From Madurella fahalii (taxonomy: Eukaryota > Ascomycota > Sordariomycetes > Sordariales), in the NCBI GenBank assembly GCA_029876055.1, contig CM056875.1:4613001-4677000 (forward strand): a stretch of DNA of 64,000 bases, written 5' to 3'. The notes beneath the pieces are model-generated. The model was not told the DNA's origin, made no database searches, and worked only from the letters and a program-made list of their open reading frames with translations. The position numbers were made by a program, and so were the translations under genes. Below, piece by piece: positions 42,937-52,406 of the stretch (positions are counted from its first letter, which is position 1; each line of letters opens with the position of its first letter).

Positions 42937-44343
42937 CGCTTGTTTGTTTCAAACAAGCTCCTTCGCCAGCCTCAACAGCCTCAGGCAAGCTCAGCGAGCG
43001 GGAGCAGATGCTGGCGAGAGACAGAAAATCCCAGCTTCGCTTCGCCTTCTCGCGGACCGTCACAAATCGGGTGCCGGAATGCGCCTGCTGCGGCAAGACA
43101 GGGCCATTGGCGAGCGGACCCCAAATTCTGACCGCTGTCGGCATCTGGCGCTGTGATTGGCCGTAAAGCTCCGGCAATCTCCACCTCCCCCAAGATTTCC
43201 AGAAGCCGCCAGTTGGCTGGGCTTGCTGGGGTGCTGCTGCTGCTGGGCTTTGATCAGCGAGCGGCAGAACACAACGGGCTTGTGACGGACAGTGTCTTCA
43301 GACCTTAGCAAACCCGTTTTCTTGATCCCATTGCCCCCCATTTCGCATGTCCATCATGGTGGTAGCTCTATCTCTCTAGCCCTTAGCAAGGGTTGTTGTG
43401 TTGTTATCGTTAACGCTATCGTGGTCATTGATCGTTTCCCTTTTTTTTTTTTTTTTTTTTGCCCTCTGCTTTCTTCGTATGCATAGCATCAAAAACGCAA
43501 CTCCAACCAACGGACACTTCAAGCGTAATCACAGGCCCAGATGTTTGCGTTGCCCATCCCCACCGGAGGCAATTGGCCCCATGGATACAAGTTTTCCATC
43601 ATTGGCCTTTCTTCGCTGCATGTCTTCGTCATAGTCTGTCCGATGCAATGGCTCAGAGGCTTCACTCACACGCCTCCTCGGCTAACTTCTATCTCGGACT
43701 TTGAGTGGAAATATGCTGAATATTGAGAGTTCGCTCATCAGCGGACACCCAACTACCAGTTTCACAATCGGGCTGGACTGGCCGAGCTGGCCGCCTACTC
43801 GCATCTTAGGCTTGGGCGGCGTAGCTGACTACGCTCATCTGCGCCGCCCGCAAGCATCCAGCCCTCGGTGTTTCGGCGCCGGCCAACGACTGCCCGCTGA
43901 CCGTGTATTTGCACCTACCGCCCATCACGGCCTGTTACTATTGTTAAGCCGGTCTACTGACTCTTTCTGAGACGTTGCGGCCTCGACCTCTTGGAGCGCG
44001 AGACCCGTGGCCCACCTCTATCGGCCTCCTTATGGCAGCTTTAGAAGACATAATTCTGGCCTGGCCATGAGCTAGGCTATAGAAAAGGGCAAAACGCCCA
44101 CATATTGGGCCGGCGTTGTGTTTCGATAATTTCCAAATCCATCGAAATGACTATCTGCCCGCCATGGCCGCCGTCCTCCCCGTGTAGCATTCTGGAACCG
44201 TCTCTGCTTCGCGTCTGTTGCTGCCCATTGCCCTCGAACGTCTCAGTCAAGGCCTATTTACTTCAGGGCATCTGCCCGTGAATCTTGTCTCCTGCACATC
44301 GGTTGTTAGGTCGACCTCGGCGAGCAGCAAATCAGCCCCTGCC
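42937..44343. promoter_or_regulatory. Divergent intergenic region between the forkhead and membrane protein genes
   Basis: About 1.4 kb between two genes facing away from each other, so it should contain both promoters. A T homopolymer of 20 bases lies at 43441-43460. No gene is recognised: the in-frame extension of the downstream frame back to 44218 begins at TTG, not ATG. Confidence 0.45.
43441..43460. repeat. T homopolymer, 20 bases
   Basis: A run of 20 T in the divergent intergenic region. Poly(dA:dT) tracts of this kind commonly exclude nucleosomes in fungal promoters; that role here is inference. Confidence 0.8.
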
Positions 44344-46572
44344 ATGAGTTCATCGGCAATTCCACCGACGCGGCCTTCTAGGCGTGCGCCCGACAGTAAC
44401 GGCCAGCCATCTGCAGAGTCCGCATGGCCTTTACCGCTAAAGCCCGTTTCTGCAGAGACGACGTCCTTACCATCCGCTCAGAGCGGCCGCAGGCAAGAAG
44501 CCAGCCGGCTCTCCGAAGCACAACTACCCTCAGAACGGCCCACACGTCGATCGAAGACTACCACTCAGCCAGATGGCGCACCGCATGTGCAGCCCTTGAA
44601 AACGAGGGGAGTGTCTGGGCGAGGGAGCGTTCGCCAAACCGCCTCAGGACGTGGGCCGGGAAGCAGGGCTCCATCTCTTGACCCGGCTCCGAACCCTCAG
44701 CAAGGGAAGAAGGCCGCTACGCCTCCAGTAGCTAGTTTTTCGTTCCCACGGCCTCCAGCCCGGAAAAATAGCAACGATGTGGTAGACACCACAGAGCCAG
44801 TTCTCCGCACTGAGGCGTCGGTTCACGTCCCCTCTGCCTCCAGCTCCGGTGGCTTTGTTCCATCTTCCCAACCGCTGGCCCCCGCACCGCTTCGCCCAAG
44901 AGCACCCAGCAGTACCCGGTCCGGCCCGTCCGTTGCCGCTTCGTCCCGTTCTGAGCAACAACTCGCCCATGATGCATTACACGCAGGTATCACTCAGAAG
45001 GAAGGGCAAGATTCTTTTCCTGAGCAGCCAGGACCGGCGCCGTCTTTCCCAGTCCCAACTCCTGCAAACCGGCCACAGCGCAAAACCACTCTGATAGGGA
45101 GCCAAGGGTTCTTGGCGCCATCGCGGTTAGAAAGCTTAGCTACCGAGCCTTCACCAGCCGGTACAGCCACTAGCCCGTTTCCAGTGAGTCCAGCAGAGAC
45201 AGATACGGGTCAGACAGACGTTCCCATCATCTTAGACCAACGGGATTCGATACATCGCAATCGACCCCGTGCCGGAACGTCCCCACCAAATGCCCATCAT
45301 CAGAACGGTGCAGTCGGTCTGTTTCCACGGACACCAGCCAATCCAAATCCTCTGGGATCGTCGCCTCCGAGGCCGCCAGCGCAGACGGGCGCGTCTACCG
45401 ATTCAATCCCTCGCATTCATGTGGGCATAAACCCTCTACGGTCATCGCCCCCGAATGTACCCTCACAACTAGGCAACGGGGCGCGCTCAGACTCTGCAAC
45501 TTACAGACCCAATGCTACGGACTTCCCACCTCAGGAGCAGACTACAAGCCGGACACCTCCCCGGGTCATTAGTCCTCCCAGGCCGTCCGGGCAGACGCCC
45601 CCTAGCGAAGAAGCTTCCGCGCGAGTTGCCAGTCCTCCGCGAGTTACCAGTCCTCCGCGTGTTACCAGCCCTCCGCGCGTTACCAGCCCCCCCCGTGTCG
45701 CTAGCCCCCCGAGACCAGGCCCCTCGTATCCGGGGCCAAACCACAGCCATTCCAACTCGCTAGATTCCAACCTCTCCGACAGCTCAGCAAGCTCCACAAA
45801 GCCGCTGAATCCCGTGAGGCGGCAAAACACCGACTTCTCCAAGCCCATCCGCCAGGACTCGGAGTTTGCCTGGAGGAGGAGCACGGCGGCCGGGAATGGC
45901 GGGTACTACGGCGGCGGCAACCATTATGGCGGCGGAGGCAGATTCGCGCAGACGCCGTACATGAATATGCTCCTCTCGCTCGACAGGATTCCGCGCATGC
46001 ACAACATACTCGCGCCCGTCTTCGCGTGGATCCTGCTAGCCGGCTTCGTCATCGCCCCGGGCTCCTTCACCGGCATTAAGCCGAGGCCGGAGGGAGCAGG
46101 AGGGGGAGTCGACAGGTTCGTCCTCACGTACGCCAACACGGTAGCCATGGGGATCGGCTTTTCCTTCATCGGTATCGGGACGCTCGGCTCGGTGTGGTTC
46201 GCCCTGCGGTGGCGGCGCAACTATGTGTGGCTGTTGAATAAGCTGTACTTGCCGCTGGTTCTGAACGCGCTGGCTGGCATGATCGCCACGGTTACGGGCG
46301 TGTATACGCAGCAGCTCGGGGAGTGGAGCACGCAGGCTTACATTGCCGTGATCATCCAGGCGACGATTCTCGGATTGAGTTCGTTGCTGTTTTACGTGTA
46401 CAATTATTGGCTGTTGCAGCGGATACGGAGTGATCATGAAGAGACGGTGAGGGGAGGGTTGGAGAAGAGGTTCAAGAAGAGGAACAAGAAGAAGGGAGGT
46501 TTGAGTGGCTTGCTGGCGCGGTTTAGAAGACTCCGCAAGAAGCCACCCATTGCGGCGGGTAGCGTGGTTTAA
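44344..46572 (+). CDS. Four-helix membrane protein with long disordered N-terminus
   Basis: A single-exon frame of 742 residues from the ATG at 44344 (MSSSAIPPTRPSRR), the first real ATG in frame. About residues 1-535 are disordered and rich in serine and proline, with five tandem copies of a V-x-SPPR unit (about 428-457). A glycine/tyrosine-rich piece follows (GYYGGGNHYGGGGR). The C-terminal part has four membrane helices at about 555-575 (ILAPVFAWILLAGFVIAPGS), 596-620, 634-655 and 664-690, and a strongly basic tail (KKRFKKRNKKKGG-like). The family is unknown to me. The arrangement suggests a cell-cortex or organelle membrane protein whose SP-rich tail is a kinase target, but this is inference. 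It is convergent with the molybdate transporter gene, 177 bases away. Confidence 0.8.
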   Translation: MSSSAIPPTRPSRRAPDSNGQPSAESAWPLPLKPVSAETTSLPSAQSGRRQEASRLSEAQLPSERPTRRSKTTTQPDGAPHVQPLKTRGVSGRGSVRQTASGRGPGSRAPSLDPAPNPQQGKKAATPPVASFSFPRPPARKNSNDVVDTTEPVLRTEASVHVPSASSSGGFVPSSQPLAPAPLRPRAPSSTRSGPSVAASSRSEQQLAHDALHAGITQKEGQDSFPEQPGPAPSFPVPTPANRPQRKTTLIGSQGFLAPSRLESLATEPSPAGTATSPFPVSPAETDTGQTDVPIILDQRDSIHRNRPRAGTSPPNAHHQNGAVGLFPRTPANPNPLGSSPPRPPAQTGASTDSIPRIHVGINPLRSSPPNVPSQLGNGARSDSATYRPNATDFPPQEQTTSRTPPRVISPPRPSGQTPPSEEASARVASPPRVTSPPRVTSPPRVTSPPRVASPPRPGPSYPGPNHSHSNSLDSNLSDSSASSTKPLNPVRRQNTDFSKPIRQDSEFAWRRSTAAGNGGYYGGGNHYGGGGRFAQTPYMNMLLSLDRIPRMHNILAPVFAWILLAGFVIAPGSFTGIKPRPEGAGGGVDRFVLTYANTVAMGIGFSFIGIGTLGSVWFALRWRRNYVWLLNKLYLPLVLNALAGMIATVTGVYTQQLGEWSTQAYIAVIIQATILGLSSLLFYVYNYWLLQRIRSDHEETVRGGLEKRFKKRNKKKGGLSGLLARFRRLRKKPPIAAGSVV
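45625..45714 (+). repeat. Five tandem 18-bp units encoding V-x-SPPR
   Basis: Five adjacent 18-base units (GTTACCAGTCCTCCGCGT and variants) encode VASPPR, VTSPPR three times and VASPPR. Each contains a Ser-Pro site. The units diverge slightly at silent positions, so the repeat is not brand new. Confidence 0.9.
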
Positions 46573-46749
46573 GGGAGCTATTGTGTTACAAAAGGCGGAT
46601 CGCAAGATCATTTCAGAGGATACCCAAGCATTACATGTATAGATATGGAGGGCATTTATTAGACAAGCTGTATTGTACAACTCACGTTATTCGCTTCTAC
46701 AAACAATTATTATTCATACCCAGATCCCGACCACTACCTCTTAGCACAC

Positions 46750-48161
46750 CTATCGTAGCAACGCCCTCCTCTCTCCAGACTCCCCCACCCCGCTTCCCTC
46801 GCGAGCGTCCCCCCGCCTGCCTTCTACCCATCCCGCCGCCTTGTAACTCAGGTGACAGCCCACGCCGGCCAGAAACCCAACCGCATCGTTCTTGAACGCC
46901 AGAATCCCCGCCGCCGTAACCATCATGACCGTCCACCCCTCCTGCGTCTCGCGCCCGCCGCCATCCTCCCCGGACGGTCCAGCCCCGGCCCTCGCGAGCT
47001 CCAGCCCAGCCGCGAGGACCATAACCCCCAACAGCCCGGCCGGAAACCCCCGCAGCACCCCGAGCACCGTATCCCCGAACGCCAGCCCCACCACCAGCTT
47101 CGCCGCGCCGAGCAGCACCACGCTGGCCCCGCTGCGCGCCCCGAAGCAGTGCTGCGCCGCCAGCCCGCCCGCGCCGTGGCACACGGGCATGGCGCCGAAC
47201 GCGCACGACGCCAGGTTCATCAGCCCGACCGAGACGCCCAGCTGCGTGACGGTGGGCGGTGGCGGCGGTAGTGGCGCCGCCGCCTCCGCCGCGGGGAGCG
47301 CGGGGGGCGAGGAGAGCAGGTCGGCGGCCAACGCCGACGCCGCGAGCACCGAGTTGAGCGTCGTCAGCGGGAGCTGGGCGAGCGCGGCGGCGAGCGCGAG
47401 CGGCGAGGTGAACGCCGGCGCCGTGAGCGACGGGCGGTAGGGGGATAGTGACGGGGTTGCGGGATCGGTGGTGGTGGTGGTGGAGAGGGCGGAGGTGGAC
47501 AGGCCGAGGAGGAAGAGGGCGAGGGCGAAAGGGAAAGGGATGCGGCGATGGGTGAGGAAGAGGAGGAGAAAGATGGGGATGGTGAAGAGGCGGTTGTCAA
47601 GAAGCGGCGGGGGGAGCCAGGGGAGCGGGAGGATCAACGTGGTGCCTGCGGAAATTATCAGGCGGAGACCGGCGCCAAGCTGGATGCCCTTGATAATTTG
47701 GCGAGGGATAAAGCGGTTGAGGAGGCGGATCAGGCCCGTGAGGGAGAGGAAGAGGACGGCGAGGGAGACGAGGGCGCCCGAGGCGGTGACGATGGGAAGA
47801 GGGGTGTGGGAGGTTAGGGCGGAGGAGGCGATGGCCTGTTTTTCATGGTGATAATAAGTCAGTATTTTGGAGTGATAGTTATGAGTCGATAACGGGACGA
47901 AGAATCGGGGTACGGCACCTTCATAGGCTGCACCGGCAGTGGAATGCCAAATACAACGCCGGTGATTATGTTAAACAGTCCAGAGAATACCAATGTTGAG
48001 GCCAAGTCGATTGAGCCCTGCAAGGCGAGGGCAATCATGAGCGGGAGCAGCGTCCCCAGATCGCCGAGGGCGCCCGAGATCTCGGCGGCGGGGCTTTCCC
48101 CGAGCGTGCGGAGGTTGTGCCGGTTGCGCCGTCCGAGCTCGGCGAGGAAGGAAGAGCGCAT
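46750..48161 (-). CDS. Molybdate transporter of the MOT1 family
   Basis: Two exons (47919-48161 and 46750-47835) give 442 residues. The intron (47836-47918) has the uncommon donor GTGCCG but a normal branch region and CAG end, and the join restores PLPVQPMKAIASSAL. Two copies of the MOT1 signature are visible: EISGALGDLGTLLPLMIALA near the start, and GAMPVCHGAGGLAAQHCFGARSG near residue 308. About ten membrane helices are present, with an alanine/proline-rich loop in the middle. The family, once grouped with sulfate transporters, moves molybdate with high affinity in plants and algae to supply molybdenum cofactor (nitrate reductase and others). The substrate is inferred from the family, as is the membrane (plasma or vacuolar). 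Confidence 0.88.
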
Positions 48162-49435
48162 TGTAGCGGTTCGTGGAGATATGCGCAGATAGGTAGATAG
48201 TATTTTAGGAACCTCGTCATCCGCTAGCTATTGTTTGCTGGATGCAGATGGAAATTGTTCGGCCAGATTCATGTGAGAATTGGGAAGAGGGTGGATTCAT
48301 GATTCATCCACTGCTATTCGTCTACCATGATTGTCATTGTCAGCGGACCTAGGCACCTAGTCAGCAATAGATATCTCAAAAAGCCCCCTTGCTTACTATG
48401 TAGTGCTCTAAAGACCAGACTGACGTACGGCAGCGTATTGTTCATCGGGGAACCTGAGGCACAGCGAGCGTGGTCCGTTAATTGATTAATATCCGGAGAT
48501 TTCCAGCTATAATTTACATCTCACTTCCTCATCATATCACACTAACATCATTTTCATACCGTGTCAAATCCGAACCACGAACAATATGAGCCAAATCTTG
48601 CTACCAGCAATCCGCATCTCAAAAAAGGACTTGACGTAACTAGGATTCATTCCACCCACTCACTGCCATGCTCAAAGATATCAATTGAAATTCAAGCTCA
48701 GTCGGCTACCAGACCCGCAACACTCCGCCTCTTCCTCGACGTGAAAGCGCGCCCGCGCAGGGTAATATGGGAAATGAAGAAGAAGAAAAAAAAGGAAAAA
48801 AAAAGAAAAGAAACTTCTTCGATATTGATCAATTATTCAATTCATCACACATGACTCCAAAGCAAAATGGGTTATACACTACACCAACATCACAGTCAAT
48901 CCGCTACCAATTTATGCCACCGGAGAACCTCCTTGATATGTTTCTACATATATTTTTCCAACTTGACCGCACTCTTTGGATACACGGTGGTTGGTGGACT
49001 ATGTGGCTTTTGCTCAGGGAGCGGATTTTGCCTAGTACAGTTTCCTTTTGCTTGAGAAGCATACGGCCATGGAGCATTGTATAAGTGCCCTGCCTTCGGA
49101 ATCCTTGATTCCTGGCACATAAAAACGCAACGTGGAGAGAGCGGTCACGAGTGTTACATCAAGCAGCGCCCTCAGTTCCTGCGGACTGACCTTTACGAGA
49201 ACTGATTCAAAAGCTGGCAAAGAGCTTTTCTATAGATACGAGCTAGAAAAATAAACTTATTAGGGAAGCCGTGCGATCAGCCGGCATAGGGGTATGGGTT
49301 CATTCAGACGTTCGCCACCGCTCAACTCAGCCAACACAATTGGTATCATACTCAGCCCACTACAATCCCCCGTTATAATCCCCCATCACAATCAAACGAA
49401 TCAGCCCACCAACCTTCTAGATCCCCTCCACTCTT
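48162..49435. other. Intergenic region, AT-rich
   Basis: About 1.27 kb between the transporter promoter and the 3' end of the PalI-like gene. The 48480-49270 part is AT-rich with an A/G-rich run near 48776-48815. No gene is recognised. Confidence 0.4.
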
Positions 49436-50317
49436 TTAGTACCACCTCCGCCTTCTCGGCGGCGAAGGGCCCAGGTCTCCCTTGGTCGCAATACCCCTCC
49501 GCCGGTGCAGCCTCGCAGAGCAGCTAGATCGGCAATGTTAGCCCCCACATGTTCATACCTCTCTAAACCATTCAAAATACGCAGGGGGGGTCAAGACGGG
49601 GGTGAAATCCGCAGGTAAGGCACTCACCAAGTAAAGAACACCACCACCGCCCCGACAAGCGAGCAGATGGCGCTGACCAGGATGGTCCAGGCCCCGGCGC
49701 CGTAGTAGGCGTTGGCGCCGGTGCCGTTGTCCAGCACGTTGGAGCCGACCACGCTGAAGAGCACAAAGTCGATGATGGTGGCCACGGCCGTGGTCAGGAA
49801 GGCGACGAGCGCCACCAGGCTGGCCAGCAGGGAGCCCACGGTGCCGGCGCCGAGGGCGAGCATGAAGGCGATGAAGTTGAGGCCGCACGCGATCGGGTGC
49901 AGGACCATGCTCTCCGTCAGCGAGCGCGTCGTCGCCTCGGCGTAGTCCGAGAACTCGGTCGCCCCGCCGTCAGCAAGGAGCATCACCTCGGCCGGGGAGT
50001 AGCCCAGTTGGGAAGGGCTGCAGAAGTCTCTGTGTGTGGGTGGGAGGGGCGGCATGTCAGTTTTGGTTTGTGTGATAAAGTTCTGGTATGGAAGAGGGCG
50101 GGCAACGGGCATACCGGCCGTCAACATTGTTTATGCAGTAGCCAAACGTGCCAAAGGTGACTGTGGAATGGTCTTCTGCTGCATCGCCTCCGAGCTCGAC
50201 CGTGAGTAGGGAGATGTCGTTGACGACGGGGGAGGAGATGCAAGTGATGATTAACAGCACGGTAGCCGAGAAGAGTAAGAAGGTGCCGATGTGGTGGAAG
50301 AAGCCGGTAAGGGCCAT
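49436..50317 (-). CDS. PalI/Rim9-like pH-sensing membrane protein (SUR7/PalI family)
   Basis: Three exons (50115-50317, 49628-50029, 49436-49523) give 230 residues. The introns start GTATGC and GTGAGT, and the last has a CTAAC branch site. Splicing yields NNVDGRDFCSPSQLGY and VVVFFTCCSARLHRRRGIATK. A first helix (about 12-32) is followed by an external loop with FGTFGYCINN, then three more helices (about 112-130, 136-164 and 175-195), and a short basic cytosolic tail. This is the layout of Rim9/PalI, which helps the 7-helix sensor PalH/Rim21 signal ambient alkaline pH to the PacC pathway. Many fungal relatives carry a long tail after the helices; this one stops soon after, so it could instead be a paralogue of unknown role. 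Confidence 0.85.
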
Positions 50318-51663
50318 GGTTGTTTCGCTGTGTGGCCTTCACGACCAACTCGACTTTTTTGAGAGATATTTGGGGGGGGGGGGGGGGGGGGGTTGTATCA
50401 ACAGCAACGGATGGCCTGTGGTAGATAATATGCCGAGCTGGAAGAGCACGGGTGAGATGCAGCGCGTCGGGCGACACGGGGACACTGGAGGGTATATAAA
50501 GAATGACTGCCTATGGAGTAACCCTATGGGACGAAAATGACATGACGGTCCCCGAGTGCTACGAAGGAAGAGCCATCCAACCTGCCAGCTTTCCTGGCGC
50601 ATCGCAACACCAAGACAAGACACGAGATGCAGCAAACGTCAACGTCATCCACGCCCCCCTGCCACGATCGTCCCGCTGCAAGGGTGTCTCACATTGCCGG
50701 GGCTTGGTTCTCTGGGTGCGCGTAAGCAGAAACCTGCCCACAGCGCCGCGACCTTCTCGGCAGCGGCGCCGACGGCTTGTCAAGGTCTATCACCGCGTAG
50801 CCAACACCGATGTGTACTTGCGTGGGCCAACCACAGCAACTGCAGCGTCCGCAGCTTGTTCTTGGCCCCCCGGCAGTCGATTGGCGGTCATGACGTATGC
50901 TGTGGTTGCATTCCCGAGATGCTGTGTTGAGGCTTGGCGTTATCGATTCGCGGGGGCTGTTGGGAGCCACCCCGTGCCCTGTTTTTTTGGGCGCCGTGTG
51001 TTTGGCTACCTGCAAACAAGTCTGGCGACTGATTCTCCGTTTGGCAGGTTTAAATAAGGTAGCCAAGACCAATCCGGCTGGACCTTTTTTTGACTGTTGC
51101 TAAGGCTCACGAGCCACCGCGAACATCCTATCGGCTATCAATATAGCAATGGGGTTGCTGGTCCTGTCAGTATGTCTTGCGCGGTGCATTAAGTCCCGAG
51201 TCGAGCCCTGGTGCATGTTAGACCTCTAGTGCCTAACGATGCCAGCCTCAACCCACCCACTCTATTACCCCACCACCATGCTAGCCAGACAACACTTTCA
51301 TCAGCATAGTATGGCTGGACCGAGCGGCATCGAATGTTCTGCGCTCACGAGGCGGACCCGAAGCAGACATAGAGAGCGGGGCTTTGCGCCTGCCGCGCGT
51401 CCCGCATCCGCGATTGCCCTGTCGAATGCAGACGACCCGACACAGCCACGATAATAGCTATGATACCGCCAATGGGATCCGAGCCGTGAGCGGCGTATGC
51501 CGCATGAGCGCTCAACTCTTCGTGCTCTAAGAGACGATGTGCTCGTGATGTTGTAGATGGCAGGTTGGATCAAAAGCTAGGCCGAGTCCGCGGCTGGTGT
51601 TTTCTGTCACCTCGGCGGCCTCGGCGGCCTCTCCTCCTCCCAGTCGTGTTTCTTCTTCTCTGA
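50318..51663. promoter_or_regulatory. Promoter region of the PalI-like gene, with a 21-base G tract
   Basis: About 1.35 kb. A G run (50372-50392) lies just upstream of the PalI-like ATG, so the transcript may carry a C run in its leader. A TATATA-type sequence lies at about 50490. The rest up to the end of the next gene holds no recognised feature, and the frame at 50503-51057 (+) shows no family pattern. Confidence 0.45.
50372..50392. repeat. G homopolymer, 21 bases
   Basis: An uninterrupted run of 21 G about 55 bases upstream of the PalI-like start codon (C run on the coding strand). The exact length in the genome is uncertain because such runs are error-prone. Confidence 0.8.
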
Positions 51664-52406
51664 CTACCTTCCTCCCCCGGACTGCTCTCCTTCTACAGGC
51701 CCCTTGTTCGTTCCATGCCTGGCACTGTAGAGCTCGGTTAAACTTCTGAATGTGCTCCTGTTCTTTTTGCGGAGCAAGCGGGCCTCCGCAAAGTCCTTTT
51801 TACGGGAGAGAAGAGATGTGTGAGTCTCGGGACCTTCGAGCTGGCCACCTGTTTCCCAGTCCGAAAGCCCCTCCCAGGCCATGTCCCGGGGCACAGCTAA
51901 ACGCAACGCGCCCCTTGCGAACGAGGTCTCGTGGAACAGGCTCTCCTCCTGCGGCCACCGGCCATAGAGTGGGGATTCTTTGATGTGTGTCTTGTGTTTG
52001 TAGTCGGACTCCGCGAAGATCGTAACGGTGAATGTCTTATTTGCATTCGGTTTCTTTGCCGACCTTGCGGGTGCGTGGTCATGCTCGGGTCTATAGTCAA
52101 ACTGGAGAGGGCTTTTTGCAATTATGCCGAGAGCTGACGGGTGGCTTGTGGCAACCGATATAAAGGAAGAAGGATCCTATATACTTGTCTTTAGAATTGC
52201 GCCCAGCTGTTGGACCTGAGGCGGGGGGAAGGGTGAGCGCTGACATGTAGCTTCTTGAAGACCTCGATGTCGGCGTACTGCCTTAGCGCTCGAAGGACAG
52301 CTCGGCGTTCGGTAAGATTGGCCGGTGCTGGAGTGACCTTGACAAACAGAGCGCGAACATTGGCTGGCGTAAAGTATTGCACAGCTGAGGAGCGTAAGGA
52401 AGCCAT
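51664..52406 (-). CDS. Conserved-looking fungal protein of unknown function, two exons
   Basis: Two exons (52245-52406 and 51664-52176) give 224 residues. No single open frame shows this gene. The intron (52177-52244, 68 nt) starts GTCAGC, ends ATATAG and keeps the frame, reading FKKLHDPSSFISVATSHP across the join. The first part (YFTPANVRALFVKVTPAPAN, then ERRAVLRALRQYADIEVFKKL) has the strand-helix pattern of an RNA-recognition-like fold. The second has SDYKHKTHIKESPLYG, MAWEGLSDWETGGQ and a basic KDFAEARLLRKKNRSTFRSL end. I recall similar unnamed proteins in other ascomycetes, but cannot name the family. An in-frame ATG at 52544 would add 46 residues (270 in total). The location is uncertain; the basic start (MASLRSSAVQYF) could be a mitochondrial targeting signal. 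Confidence 0.7.

Noticed and set aside
44218..44343. N-terminal extension of the four-helix membrane protein
   Set aside because: It would need a TTG start; the first ATG in frame is at 44344 in better context.
50503..51057. Plus-strand frame of 184 codons just after a TATATAAAG sequence
   Set aside because: The TATA-like sequence is too close to the ATG to drive it, and the protein shows no family pattern.
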